DNA of 64,000 bases from Pseudonocardiaceae bacterium YIM PH 21723 (lineage in GTDB: Bacteria > Actinomycetota > Actinomycetes > Mycobacteriales > Pseudonocardiaceae). Numbering within the stretch: the stretch's first letter is position 1; the number at the start of each line of letters is the position of its first letter. The notes beneath the pieces were generated by a model. The model saw only the letters and a program-made list of their open reading frames with translations, was not told the DNA's origin and searched no databases. The stretch spans positions 82,864 through 146,863 of the forward strand of contig QZFT01000017.1 of NCBI GenBank assembly GCA_003600225.1, read 5' to 3'. Positions 16,871 through 30,973 of the stretch are shown piece after piece. The position numbers and the translations under genes were made by a program.

Positions 16871-17590
16871 CTAGGCCATCCGACTGATCATGGAGTCGGC
16901 GAACCCGCGCACCGCCTCGGGATCGAGTTCGGCTGCCGGCAGGCCGAACTGCCGGCGCAGGGCGGCTCGGATGAGTTCCTTCTCCGGCACCAGTTCCATC
17001 GCCCAGCCACCACCGTCCACCTTGGACACCAATGTTCCGTCCACTGTGTACTTCCACGCGCGGCAGGCGTTCAGCACCGTGTACTCCGCGGGCGCGTGTT
17101 CCGCGGCCCAGCGCAGTTCGGCCACCAGCTGCCCGCGAACAAGCTCGCCGGGTACCGGGGCGAACACCTCGGCGGCGACTCCCCCGGTACCGAACAGGCG
17201 GCCGGACTGGTGGCAGACGGCGAAGTGCAGCACCAGGTCCGGATCCCCGTGACCGGTCGGATCGGGGCCGGCCTTGGTATCCGCCGGGTGGGTGGTCATG
17301 TGCAATTCGTAGGCCGGGCTCGCGGTGGGGTTCCGGGCGGCGGTCCGGGTGACGACGCTCAGCTCCAGCCCGCGGGCGGGGCAGGGCAGGCGTTGCTCGC
17401 CGAGCTCGTGGATGACCGCCGATCGGGTGGAAGCGGACAGCGGATCGGCGCAGACGACAAGGATGTCAATGTCGCTGCGGCGCGGGTCGAAGCCGCCCAG
17501 GACGGCGGATCCGTGCAGGTAGACGCCGATCAGCCGGGAATCGAGCCGGGCTTCGAACACCGAGGCCACGTCGGCGCAGTACTGGTCCAC
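16871..17590 (-). CDS. Aminoglycoside adenylyltransferase-like nucleotidyltransferase (AadA family fold)
   Basis: A 239-residue protein with the DNA-polymerase-beta-type motif HGSAVLGGFDPRRSDIDILVV (GS...DxD) near residue 26 and a C-terminal helical domain with LNACRAWKYTVDGTLVSK and a final LIRAALRRQF, as in ANT(3'')/ANT(9) and related DUF4111 proteins. It may adenylylate an aminoglycoside such as streptomycin or spectinomycin. Many chromosomal homologues have unknown substrates, so resistance is only a possibility. GTG start at 17590, with no clear Shine-Dalgarno sequence. It is divergent from the ABC exporter. Confidence 0.85.
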   Translation of the reverse strand: MDQYCADVASVFEARLDSRLIGVYLHGSAVLGGFDPRRSDIDILVVCADPLSASTRSAVIHELGEQRLPCPARGLELSVVTRTAARNPTASPAYELHMTTHPADTKAGPDPTGHGDPDLVLHFAVCHQSGRLFGTGGVAAEVFAPVPGELVRGQLVAELRWAAEHAPAEYTVLNACRAWKYTVDGTLVSKVDGGGWAMELVPEKELIRAALRRQFGLPAAELDPEAVRGFADSMISRMA

Positions 17591-17611
17591 GAGTCGCTAC
17601 TGTAGGACGCG

Positions 17612-18337
17612 ATGAGCTTTCGAGGGGTGTCCTTTTCCGGGGTGAGCAAGCGGTATCGCGGCCGGCGGCGGGCGGTACTGACCGACGTGACCCTGCACGT
17701 TCGCTCCGGCGAGGTCGTGTCGCTGCACGGCGCCAACGGCTCGGGCAAGTCCACCCTGCTGCGGATGATGGCCGGGCTGAGCACGCCCAGCAGCGGAGTC
17801 ATCTCCGGCCGGCCGGAGATCATCGGCTACGTGCCGGACCGGTTCCCGCCGGGCGAGCGGCTGTCGGCCACCGAATACCTGGCGCACATGGGCCGCATCC
17901 GGGGCCTGTCCACCGCCGCCGTCCGCGCGCGGGCCGCCGAGCTGCTGGACCGGCTGGCGCTGGTCGGCGGGGCGCACGTCCCGCTGCGCACGTTGTCCAA
18001 GGGCAACGCGCAGAAGGTGACCCTGGCGCAGGCGTTGCTGGTGCCGCCGGAACTGCTGGTGCTGGACGAGCCGTGGTCGGGGCTGGACGCCTCCGCGCAC
18101 CAGGTGCTCGGCGAGGTCATCGCGGAGACCGCGGCGACCGGCGGCGCCGTGGTGTTCACCGATCACCGGGAGTCGATCGGCCAGACCCACGCGACCACCG
18201 GATACGCGCTGGTGGACGGGCGGCTGAGTGCCGCTGCGGCGGCATCGGTGGTCTCGGTGACCATCGAGGTCCCGGCGGCCGACTACGACGGCCTGCTGAT
18301 CCAGGCGCGCGACCGGGGCTGGCGGGTGCGGCGATGA
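17612..18337 (+). CDS. ABC exporter ATP-binding protein
   Basis: The 241-residue ATPase has Walker A GANGSGKS, a weak signature LSKGNAQKV (as in ABC-2 type exporters) and Walker B LLVLDEPWSGLD. An RGRRRAVL loop precedes the first strand. It overlaps the following membrane gene by ATGA, so the two form one exporter. The cargo is unknown: no peptide, drug-binding or regulator gene lies next to it. Confidence 0.88.
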   Translation: MSFRGVSFSGVSKRYRGRRRAVLTDVTLHVRSGEVVSLHGANGSGKSTLLRMMAGLSTPSSGVISGRPEIIGYVPDRFPPGERLSATEYLAHMGRIRGLSTAAVRARAAELLDRLALVGGAHVPLRTLSKGNAQKVTLAQALLVPPELLVLDEPWSGLDASAHQVLGEVIAETAATGGAVVFTDHRESIGQTHATTGYALVDGRLSAAAAASVVSVTIEVPAADYDGLLIQARDRGWRVRR

Positions 18338-18981
18338 TCGCGTTGATCCGGTACGGCGTGGCGACATTCCTGCACTCGCAGCGCTACCTGGCGCCGGTGG
18401 TGTTGTTCCTCGGCGCGCTGGCCATCGCCGCGCTGAACGACGGCGGGCCGCTACTGCCGCTGTACGCGGTGATCTCCGGGGCGTTGTTCGTCGCCACGTC
18501 CTGGATCACCGTCGCGCAGCTGAACGCCGAGGACCCGGTACACCGCGCGGTGACCATCGTGCATGCGGGCCGGTCGGTGAAGGTGCTGCTGGCCGGAGTC
18601 TGCGTGGCGTTGCTGGCCGGATTCGGGCTCGTGCTCGTCGGCCTGCTCGGCCCGCTGCTGATGGGCCACCACAAGGTGAGCCCGGCGGATCTGCTGCTCG
18701 GCCTGGCCGCGTTGAGCACGGCCACCTTCACCGGGACGGCCGTCGGGTTGATCTGCTCGCGGCTGGTCATCCGGCGGCCCGGCTACTCGTTCGCGGTCGC
18801 CCTGGTGGGTGTGCTGTCGTTGTTGCTGGTCAAGGGGATTCCGCCGGTGAACGCGATGATCAGGGGCCTGTCCGAGGGGCTGCCGGACATCGCGGGCCTG
18901 CTCGGCTACCTGGCGCTGTCCGCGGTGTTGCTGGTGACGGCCGCCGTGCTCGCCCAGGCGGCCGTCACCAGCCGGGACTAG
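18334..18981 (+). CDS. ABC exporter membrane protein
   Basis: A 215-residue integral membrane protein with about six hydrophobic helices (for example LAPVVLFLGALAIAAL, VLLAGVCVALLAGFGLVLVGLLG, YSFAVALVGVLSLLLV). It is coupled by the ATGA overlap to the ATPase upstream and so is the permease. A longer frame open upstream lies in the ATPase gene and is not used. Its stop overlaps that of the convergent methyltransferase. Confidence 0.85.
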   Translation: MIALIRYGVATFLHSQRYLAPVVLFLGALAIAALNDGGPLLPLYAVISGALFVATSWITVAQLNAEDPVHRAVTIVHAGRSVKVLLAGVCVALLAGFGLVLVGLLGPLLMGHHKVSPADLLLGLAALSTATFTGTAVGLICSRLVIRRPGYSFAVALVGVLSLLLVKGIPPVNAMIRGLSEGLPDIAGLLGYLALSAVLLVTAAVLAQAAVTSRD

Positions 18982-19835
18982 CGGCGTGCGGTGAGGAACA
19001 GGTTGCCGCGGAACGAGTCCAGGTGCTCGCCGAACGGCCTGCCGAAGCGCTCGGCGACCTTCTCGGCGTACTCGCTGGTCACGGCCCAGCCGTTGTCGGT
19101 CAGCCAGGCGGCCGGGTCGTAGGTCTTGTCGTGCGGCCAGAGGTCCTCCAGGGTCAGGCCGTACTCCTCCTGCATGTTGCGGAACGTCGGGTCGTTGGCC
19201 ACCTCACGCGGATCGCCCACGATGTGCTCGGCGGCGATCAGGCTGCCGGGCGCGGACAGCCGGTGCATATTGCTGAACAGGGCGACCGTCGCCTCCTCGG
19301 GCAGGAACGGCAGCAGGCCCTCGGCGAGCCAGGCCGTCCGGCGCTTCGGGTCGAACCCGGCGTCCAGCAGGGCGGTGGGCCAGTCGTCGCGCAGGTCGAT
19401 CTGCACATTGCGCACGTCGGCGGTGGGCACGGCGTTGTTGTCCACCAGGACCTCGAGCTTGAAGTCCAGCACCTTGGGCATGTCCAGCTCGTAGACCGAG
19501 GTGCCGTCGGGCCAGTCCAGCCGGTATCCCCGCAGGTCGAGGCCGGAGGCCAGCAGCACCGCCTGGGTGACGCCGGACTGAGCGAAGTACTCGTCGAAGA
19601 ACCGGGATCGCACGCCGAGATAGGTGGCCATGGCCTGCCACATCGGTTCGTCCCCGCCGTCCTCCGGCCCGGTCGGCATGACCGCCCCCGGCCGGGCGGC
19701 GCGGACGAAAACCGCCGCCAGGGGATCCGCCACCAGGCGGTCCGGCCGATGCGTCTCGATCGACCTGGCCGCCGCGACCGCGAGCGCGGTCGCTCCGATG
19801 CCGGTGACGATGTCCCAATCCGCGTGCTGTCCCAT
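18978..19835 (-). CDS. SAM-dependent methyltransferase, TIGR00027/leucine carboxyl methyltransferase-like
   Basis: The 285-residue protein carries the family hallmarks: DIVTGIGATALAVAAARSIE, RPDRLVADPLAAVFVRAA, RSRFFDEYFAQSGVTQAVLLASGLDLRGYRLDW (SAM motif I) and FDPKRRTAWLAEGLLPFLP. This family is very expanded in mycobacteria and Pseudonocardiaceae and its substrates are mostly unknown. The ATG at 19835 follows AGGGTGGG; an in-frame ATG five codons earlier is less likely. It is convergent with the ABC exporter, with stops overlapping. Confidence 0.9.
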   Translation of the reverse strand: MGQHADWDIVTGIGATALAVAAARSIETHRPDRLVADPLAAVFVRAARPGAVMPTGPEDGGDEPMWQAMATYLGVRSRFFDEYFAQSGVTQAVLLASGLDLRGYRLDWPDGTSVYELDMPKVLDFKLEVLVDNNAVPTADVRNVQIDLRDDWPTALLDAGFDPKRRTAWLAEGLLPFLPEEATVALFSNMHRLSAPGSLIAAEHIVGDPREVANDPTFRNMQEEYGLTLEDLWPHDKTYDPAAWLTDNGWAVTSEYAEKVAERFGRPFGEHLDSFRGNLFLTARR

Positions 19836-19929
19836 CGACCCACCCTTCATCTTTAGCTAATGCAACTAAACACCTCCCAGGATGGGTCTTCAAGCGTGAC
19901 GGTTCGGTGAGTCCCGGAAACCCCTGCCC

Positions 19930-19984
19930 CCGAAGTTGACGATGTTCGGGGCTCGTTCCTCGCCGCGAACATCGTCAACGTCGG
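19930..19984. terminator. Dispersed palindrome, copy 3 (long loop), after the GH92 gene
   Basis: CGAAGTTGACGATGTTCG (19931-19948) pairs with CGAACATCGTCAAC (19966-19979). The outer bases are imperfect. The loop carries GGCTCGTTCCTCGCC, as in copies 2 and 5. It lies 12 bases beyond the GH92 stop on the minus strand. Confidence 0.76.
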
Positions 19985-19996
19985 ATCCGTTGGGGG

Positions 19997-22405
19997 TCAG
20001 GCGGCGCAGGGGGGTTTCGGCGCCGCTTCGGGGCTGGTGCCCCAGCCCTTGGTGGGCGGGGTGGTGGTCAGGTCGTAGCTGACCGTGCCGCCGTTCTTCA
20101 GGGCGGACCAGTCGAGGTAGACCTTGTCGTTGGGCGTCTGGCCGACCTTGACCCCGGCGATGTACTGCTGCGGGCCTGCGGGGTCGGCGCCGGGTGCCTC
20201 GATGACGAGTTCCTGGCCGCCACCCAGCCGCAGCGCGACCTTGGCGAACCGGGGCGCGTTCAGCACCAGGTGCCCGGTGCCCGGCATGACCGGGTACATG
20301 CCCAGCGCGCTGAACACGTACCAGGCGGACATGGTGCCCAGGTCGTCGTTGCCGGTCACGCCCTTGGGCTCGTTGGTGAACAGGGTCTGCGCGGCGTGCG
20401 CGATCGTGGAGGTCTTCCACGGCTGTCCGAGGAGCCCGTACATCCACGGGCTGTGCAGGTCGGGCTCGTTGTTCGGGTTGTAGCGCCGCTGGTCGTAGTA
20501 GTCGTACGGGCCGAGCACCCATTCCTTGCGCACGGCACCCGCCGGGTCGGCGAGCACCTTGTCGTAGGCGAAGAACTCGTCGAGGCGCTTGGCCGCGTTC
20601 GCCTGGCCACCCATCTTCTCGGCCAGGGCGGCGGAGTCCTGCTGCACGAGCCACTGATACTGCCAGGCGGTGCCCTCGTGGAACCCGTCGGCCGAGGCGG
20701 GCGAGTAGGGCTTGCCCGCCGGGGTGTACCAGCTGCCGTCGAGCACCTTCGGCCGCAGGAAGCCCTGGAAGTCGCGGTCGGTGACCGAGGCGTCCCACAG
20801 GTTCTGCCAGTTGCGGCCGCGCTTCTTCAGCAGAGCGGCCTGGTCGGCGGCACCGAGTTCACCGGCCATGATGGACAGCGAGCAGTCGGCCAGGGCGTAC
20901 TCCAGGGTCGCGGAGCCGCCGTAGTGCTGGTCGACGTCCTGGCCCTTCTTCGGGTGGTTCTTGTCGTACTCGATGAAACCCTTGGCCAGGTAGTTCGGGT
21001 TGCCGGCCCGGCCTTCGAACGGCGAGGACTTCGGCGGCAGCCCGTTGGCGTTCTTCAACAGCGCCGTCAGGGCCTCACCCTCGCGGCCTTCGAGGGCGCC
21101 GAACTTCCACAGGTCGACCAGGAACGGGGTGACCGGGTCGCCGGTCATCGTGTTGGTCTCCTGGTTGGCGTACGCCCAGCGCGGCAGCCAGCCGCCCTGC
21201 TCGTTGATCGCGAGCACCGAGCGGGCGATGTCCTTGGCGCGGTCCGGGCGCAGCATCGCGAGGAGCTGGTTCTGCGTGCGGTAGGTGTCCCACAGCGAGA
21301 AGTACTCGTAGTAGGTCCAGCCGTCGGCGGTGTGGATCTTGTCGTCGAAGCCGCGGTAGCGGCCGTCCACGTCGTTGCCGGTCAGCGGCTGGAGCAGCAC
21401 GTGGTAGAGCGAGGTGTAGAACACCACGAGGTCGTTCTGCTGCCCGCCCGCGATCCGCACGCTGGTCAGCTCGTCGCGCCAGGCCTGCTCCGCCTGCGTC
21501 CGGGTCGCGTCGAAGCCGGCCGCCTTCTCGGCCGCCAGGTTCTTCCGCGCGCCTTCGGCGTCCACCGTGGAGGTCGCGGTGGTCGCGGTGACCGTCTTCT
21601 CCCCCGCGAATCCCAGCCAAGCGCCACGCAGGCCGGCCCGGCCGCTGGTCTCCTTGCTGCCCGGGGTGCCGCCGTTCGGGTCCCAGGTGCCGAAGTCCTT
21701 GAACGGCCGGTCGAAGGTGGTGGTGAACCAGGTCCGGTAGGACTTGCCGCCGCAGAAGGCCAGGCTGTCCACCCAGCCCTCGATGGTGCGATCGCCGATG
21801 AGCTTCACCTCGCTGCCGTACACGGGGTGCTTGCTGGCGGCCTGGCCGACGTTGACGAACACGTTGGCCTTGGCCGGATCGGTGAACGTGTACCGCTCCA
21901 CGCCGGTCCGGGTGGTCGCGGTGGTCTCCGCGTCGATGCCGCCGTAGTCGGTGAGCCGGGTGCGGTAGTAGCCGGGGCGGCCGACCTCACCCTCGTGGGT
22001 GTAGGCCGAGCCGTACCGGGCGTGGTCGAAGGTCTGCGGATTCTTGGTGTCGAAGGTGCCGCCGGGACCCACGGTGCCGGTGGTCGGCAACACGGAGACC
22101 AGGCCGCCCTGCTCGAAGCAGCCGGCGCCGGACAGGAAGTGGTGACCGAAGCCGCGGATCTTCGGGTCGTCGTACCGCCAGCCCGCGTAGTGGTCCCCGA
22201 TCGGGCTGACCTGCGCCTTGCCGAACGGCATGGCCGCACCGGGGAACGTGTTGCCGTCGTCCTTGGTCCCGATGAACGTGTTCACCAGGCCGATCGGATC
22301 GGCAGTACTGAATCGGGGTTCCGCTGAAGCCGGAGTGACGAGCCCCGCGGTGACACACAGTGCGGTCACCACGCCCAACCAGGAAGCCCGAGCGCTTCGC
22401 GCCAT
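19997..22405 (-). CDS. Secreted GH92 alpha-mannosidase
   Basis: An 802-residue exported exo-alpha-1,2-type mannosidase (calcium-dependent family). The signal peptide is SWLGVVTALCVTAGLVTPASA. The N-terminal beta-sandwich includes VNTFIGTKDDGNTFPGAAMPFG. The catalytic barrel has LWDTYRTQNQLLAMLRPD and the family signature GNDDLGTMSAWYVFSALGMYPV. The ATG at 22405 follows GAGGAG; an upstream in-frame start at 22444 is rejected. It could trim host or fungal mannans, with GH29 (57.2 kb) and PL8 (12.4 kb) as other secreted glycan enzymes in the window. Confidence 0.93.
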   Translation of the reverse strand: MARSARASWLGVVTALCVTAGLVTPASAEPRFSTADPIGLVNTFIGTKDDGNTFPGAAMPFGKAQVSPIGDHYAGWRYDDPKIRGFGHHFLSGAGCFEQGGLVSVLPTTGTVGPGGTFDTKNPQTFDHARYGSAYTHEGEVGRPGYYRTRLTDYGGIDAETTATTRTGVERYTFTDPAKANVFVNVGQAASKHPVYGSEVKLIGDRTIEGWVDSLAFCGGKSYRTWFTTTFDRPFKDFGTWDPNGGTPGSKETSGRAGLRGAWLGFAGEKTVTATTATSTVDAEGARKNLAAEKAAGFDATRTQAEQAWRDELTSVRIAGGQQNDLVVFYTSLYHVLLQPLTGNDVDGRYRGFDDKIHTADGWTYYEYFSLWDTYRTQNQLLAMLRPDRAKDIARSVLAINEQGGWLPRWAYANQETNTMTGDPVTPFLVDLWKFGALEGREGEALTALLKNANGLPPKSSPFEGRAGNPNYLAKGFIEYDKNHPKKGQDVDQHYGGSATLEYALADCSLSIMAGELGAADQAALLKKRGRNWQNLWDASVTDRDFQGFLRPKVLDGSWYTPAGKPYSPASADGFHEGTAWQYQWLVQQDSAALAEKMGGQANAAKRLDEFFAYDKVLADPAGAVRKEWVLGPYDYYDQRRYNPNNEPDLHSPWMYGLLGQPWKTSTIAHAAQTLFTNEPKGVTGNDDLGTMSAWYVFSALGMYPVMPGTGHLVLNAPRFAKVALRLGGGQELVIEAPGADPAGPQQYIAGVKVGQTPNDKVYLDWSALKNGGTVSYDLTTTPPTKGWGTSPEAAPKPPCAA

Positions 22406-22517
22406 CGTGATCTCCTCTTTAACAGGGGTTGAGGACGCTTTCACGTAGTCCGATCAACGTAAGCGGGAGGTAACGAGGAGGTCAACCATGACCACCGGGA
22501 ACGGTTAGATTGCCAGT

Positions 22518-23969
22518 ATGCGATCACTCGTGCTGCTGTTGCAGCTGTTCCTGCTCGCACCCCTGCTGGCGAGTCCGGCGCAGGCGGCCGAGCAGCCCGT
22601 GGTGCGGGTGGGCACCGAGGGCACCTATCCCCCGTTCTCCTTCCACGATTCGAAGACCGGGCAGCTGACCGGCTACGACGTCGACGTGATCAAGGCGATC
22701 GGGCAGAAGGCCGGGTGGCGGCTGGAGTTCGTCGAGACCCAGTGGGACGCGATCTTCCCGGCGCTGGAATCGAAGCGTCTCGACGTGATCGCCAACCAGG
22801 TGGCGATCACCGATGCGCGCAAGGCCAAGTACGGGCTGTCGGCGACCTACACGTACTCGCGTGGCGTCGTCGTCCGGCGCAAGGGTGATGAGCGGATCAA
22901 GTCGCTCGCCGATATCAAGGGCAAGACCACCGCGCAGTCGTCGACCAGCAGCTGGGCGAAGGTGGCCCGGGACGCCGGGGCCAACATCGAGGCGGTCGAA
23001 GGCGTCACCCAGGCCGCGGCGTTGCTCGCCGAGGGCCGGGTGGACGCGATCGTGAACGACAACATCGCGATCCTCGACTATCTGTCCAGCACCGGCTCCG
23101 ACAAGGTGGAGATCGTCGGCACGGTCGACGACAAGATCGGTGAGCAGGCGCTGGCCTTCCGCAAGGACGACCCGCTGCTGGCCCAGGCGAACCAGGCCAT
23201 CACCGAGCTGAAGGCCGACGGGACGCTGCGCGGGATCTCCGAGCGGTACTTCAAGGCCGACGTCTCGGTGCCCGACGGCGGCGATGTCTCCTCCCAGCGA
23301 GGCCACCGGAGCATCTGGGCGATCGTCGGCGAGACGGCGTGGCCGATGTTCCTCGCGCTGCTGAAGGTGACCATCCCGCTGACCGCGCTGAGCTTCGCCA
23401 TCGGCCTGCTGCTGGCGTTGTTCGTGGCGCTCGCCCGGATATCCCCGGTCAGAGCGCTGTCCGGGCTGGCCCGCGCGTTCATCTCGATCATCCGGGGCAC
23501 GCCGCTACTGCTGCAGCTGTTCATCGTGTTCTACGGGTTGCCGCAGATCGGGCTGAAGTTCGACTCGTTCACCGCGGCGACCATCGCGTTCAGCCTCAAC
23601 GTGGCCGGCTACGCCGCGGAGGTGATCCGGTCGGCGATCCTGGCGGTGCCGCGTGGCCAGTTCGAGGCGGCGGCGACCGTCGGGCTCTCCCCGGCACAGG
23701 CGTACCGGCGGATCATCCTGCCGCAGGCCGGCCGGATCGCCGTGCCGCCGCTGTCCAACACGCTGTTGTCGCTGGTCAAGGACACCTCACTGGGCTCAGT
23801 GGTGCTGCTCACCGAGATGTTCCGGGTATCTCAGCTGGCAGCGGCCGAGAGCAATGAGTTCCTCGCGCTGTACTCCTTCGCCGGACTCTATTACTGGCTG
23901 ATCTGCGTCGGCCTGTCCGCGATCCAGAAACGCACCGAAGCCCGACTGAGCAGGTATGTGATCGCATGA
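22518..23969 (+). CDS. Amino acid ABC importer: substrate-binding protein fused to permease
   Basis: A 483-residue fusion. Residues 1-23 are a signal/anchor and about 27-250 form a polar amino acid-binding domain (VRVGTEGTYPPFSFHDSKTGQLTGYDVDVIKAIG, then QVAITDARKAKY). Residues about 268-480 form a HisM/GlnP-type permease with the EAA-like segment AATVGLSPAQAYRRIILPQAGRIAVPPLSNT. One or two receptor domains tethered to the permease are known for GlnPQ of Firmicutes. The ATPase follows with an ATGA overlap. The substrate is probably a polar amino acid such as glutamine or cystine. Confidence 0.9.
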   Translation: MRSLVLLLQLFLLAPLLASPAQAAEQPVVRVGTEGTYPPFSFHDSKTGQLTGYDVDVIKAIGQKAGWRLEFVETQWDAIFPALESKRLDVIANQVAITDARKAKYGLSATYTYSRGVVVRRKGDERIKSLADIKGKTTAQSSTSSWAKVARDAGANIEAVEGVTQAAALLAEGRVDAIVNDNIAILDYLSSTGSDKVEIVGTVDDKIGEQALAFRKDDPLLAQANQAITELKADGTLRGISERYFKADVSVPDGGDVSSQRGHRSIWAIVGETAWPMFLALLKVTIPLTALSFAIGLLLALFVALARISPVRALSGLARAFISIIRGTPLLLQLFIVFYGLPQIGLKFDSFTAATIAFSLNVAGYAAEVIRSAILAVPRGQFEAAATVGLSPAQAYRRIILPQAGRIAVPPLSNTLLSLVKDTSLGSVVLLTEMFRVSQLAAAESNEFLALYSFAGLYYWLICVGLSAIQKRTEARLSRYVIA

Positions 23970-24715
23970 CTCGTATCGAGGTAACCGGCCTGTACAAGGC
24001 ATTCGGCCTCCAGCAGGTGCTGCGGGGCGTCGACTTCGAGGCCGCGCAGGGCACGTGCACCGCGTTGCTGGGACCCTCCGGCTCCGGCAAGACCACCGTG
24101 CTGCGGTCGCTGAACACGCTGGAGATCCCGGATCAGGGGGTCGTGCGGATCGAGGACGTCTCGGTGGACTTCACCACCATGCCCTCACGCAAGGAGCGGG
24201 ACCGGCTGCGGGCGCAGAGCGCGATGGTGTTCCAGGCGCACAACCTGTTCCCGCACCGCACGGTGCTGGAGAACATCATCGAGGGCCCGGTGATCGCGCA
24301 GAAGCGTCCGCGCGAGGAGGCGGTGGCCGACGCGAAGGTGCTGCTCGAACAGGTGGGCATCAGCGACAAGCTGGACGCCTATCCGGCGCAGCTGTCCGGC
24401 GGTCAGCAGCAGCGGGTCGGCATCGCCCGGGCGCTGGCGTTGAAGCCGCGAGTGGTGTTGTTCGACGAGCCGACCTCGGCCCTCGACCCGGAACTGGTGG
24501 GCGAGGTCCTCGCGGTGATCCGGGACCTGGCCGGTCAGGGCTGGACGATGGTCATCGTCACCCATGAGGTCCGGTTCGCCCAGCAGGTGGCCGATCAGGT
24601 GCTGTTCCTGGACGGCGGGGTGATCGTCGAGCGTGGTCCCAGCGCGCAGGTCATCGGGGATCCGCAGGAGGCGAGGACCCGCCAGTTCCTGGCGCGGATC
24701 CTGGACCAGGTGTAG
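23966..24715 (+). CDS. Amino acid ABC importer ATPase (GlnQ/HisP type)
   Basis: A 249-residue ATPase with Walker A LGPSGSGKT, Q-loop VFQAHNLFPH, signature LSGGQQQR, Walker B VVLFDEPTSALDPELVGEVL and H-loop VIVTHEV. It overlaps the fused receptor-permease gene by four bases and completes a two-gene importer. A palindromic terminator-like repeat follows directly. Confidence 0.94.
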   Translation: MTRIEVTGLYKAFGLQQVLRGVDFEAAQGTCTALLGPSGSGKTTVLRSLNTLEIPDQGVVRIEDVSVDFTTMPSRKERDRLRAQSAMVFQAHNLFPHRTVLENIIEGPVIAQKRPREEAVADAKVLLEQVGISDKLDAYPAQLSGGQQQRVGIARALALKPRVVLFDEPTSALDPELVGEVLAVIRDLAGQGWTMVIVTHEVRFAQQVADQVLFLDGGVIVERGPSAQVIGDPQEARTRQFLARILDQV

Positions 24716-24719
24716 GCCC

Positions 24720-24768
24720 CCGAAGTTGACGATGTTCGGGAAGAGCACCCGAACATCGTCAACTTCGG
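24720..24768. terminator. Dispersed palindrome, copy 4 (perfect 21-bp stem), between convergent genes
   Basis: The arms 24720-24740 and 24748-24768 are exact reverse complements over 21 bases (core GAAGTTGACGATGTTCGG), with loop AAGAGCA. It fills the gap between the importer ATPase stop and the carboxylase stop, so it probably terminates both. Confidence 0.82.
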
Positions 24769-24776
24769 AACAGCAG

Positions 24777-30227
<5,451 letters not shown>

Positions 30228-30482
30228 TCGACTGCCGTTCCTTTCAGACACGCTGGCTCTCCACACTGGCTCCGTCACCTGAGCACACTTCCGCACCGGG
30301 CGTCCGCTGTCGCTTGCGCAGCCGTACAACAGATCGCGACAGACATTGTGGGCGAGGAGCAATCGGCGCCGGTTCCGGCTGTCCTGGGCCCCTGATGAAC
30401 TGCGGCGATTCACCTGGCGGACATCTTCGCGATGGATCCAGGCGGTCGAATCCATCTTGACGATGGGTCGAGGGGCCGGCTC
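30228..30482. other. Gene-free leader region upstream of the carboxylase
   Basis: I see no supported gene. The region precedes the carboxylase start on the minus strand and must hold its promoter. No clear -35/-10 pair stands out. It passes into the repeat block beginning at 30483. Confidence 0.4.
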
Positions 30483-30643
30483 GGGTTGTCGTCGAAGGAG
30501 GGCTTTGGAGGAGGAGACGGGTAGGTGGCGACGTCTTTTCTGCCTGCGTGTCGGGTGGGGGCACGCCTGTCTGGTGTGTCGGGGCCGCTGCGCGGGGCTC
30601 CCGTGTCCCCCATCCGACTGAGTTGATCTTGGATTGGGTCGGG

Positions 30644-30697
30644 TTATCCGTCTTCAAGACCGATAACTGGGCATTTATCGGTCTTGAAGACGGATAA
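30644..30697. repeat. Perfect 23-bp hairpin inside the composite element
   Basis: Positions 30644-30666 and 30675-30697 are exact reverse complements over 23 bases (core CCGTCTTCAAGACCGATAA) with loop CTGGGCAT. A second palindrome, GTCCACTGTGGAC, follows at 30698-30710. The local GC content is lower than in the surroundings. Confidence 0.85.
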
Positions 30698-30771
30698 GTC
30701 CACTGTGGACTGTTGCTGGTGTGGCAGATGAGACTGGTGGTGCTCTTGTGGGTGACCGGCGACCACCGGGG

Positions 30772-30830
30772 CATGCAGTGAGGGGCACCCTTACTGCGTT
30801 GAGTGCAGTGAGGGTGCCCCTCACTGCATG
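30772..30830. repeat. GCAGTGAGGGGCACCC repeat pair forming a long stem
   Basis: CATGCAGTGAGGGGCACCC (30772-30790) is exactly complementary to 30812-30830. The stem extends inwards to about 29 pairs, with one G-T wobble. Each half is one unit of the same 30-base family that occurs in tandem at 43141-43199. Confidence 0.82.
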
Positions 30831-30973
30831 AGCGCCGTCCGAGTCCCCGCGAAGCGGCCCAGGCAGCCCAGACCGGCGTGCCCCCACCAGACAGCCCGGC
30901 AGGAAAGACGCCCCCACCCACCCATCTCCCCCTCCAAAGCCATCTTTCGCCGACCACCGGACGCACCCCACAA

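Larger units (their letters stand above)
30483..30958. repeat. Composite inverted-repeat element, about 475 bp
   Basis: Imperfect arms of about 115 bases, 30483-30603 and 30838-30958, are reverse complements. They share GAAGG(A/T)GGGCTTTGGAGG, then a GTGGGGGCACGCC segment and GGGCCGCT-CGCGGGG at the inner end. Between them lie two further strong hairpins (30644-30697 and 30772-30830). No protein-coding frame in the element looks real. A third copy of the arm lies at 62359-62420, next to the second HNH gene. It looks like a non-autonomous mobile or structural repeat. Confidence 0.72.

Noticed and set aside
16871..17590. Proven aminoglycoside resistance gene
   Set aside because: The fold is right, but many chromosomal homologues have no such activity; only the family is claimed.
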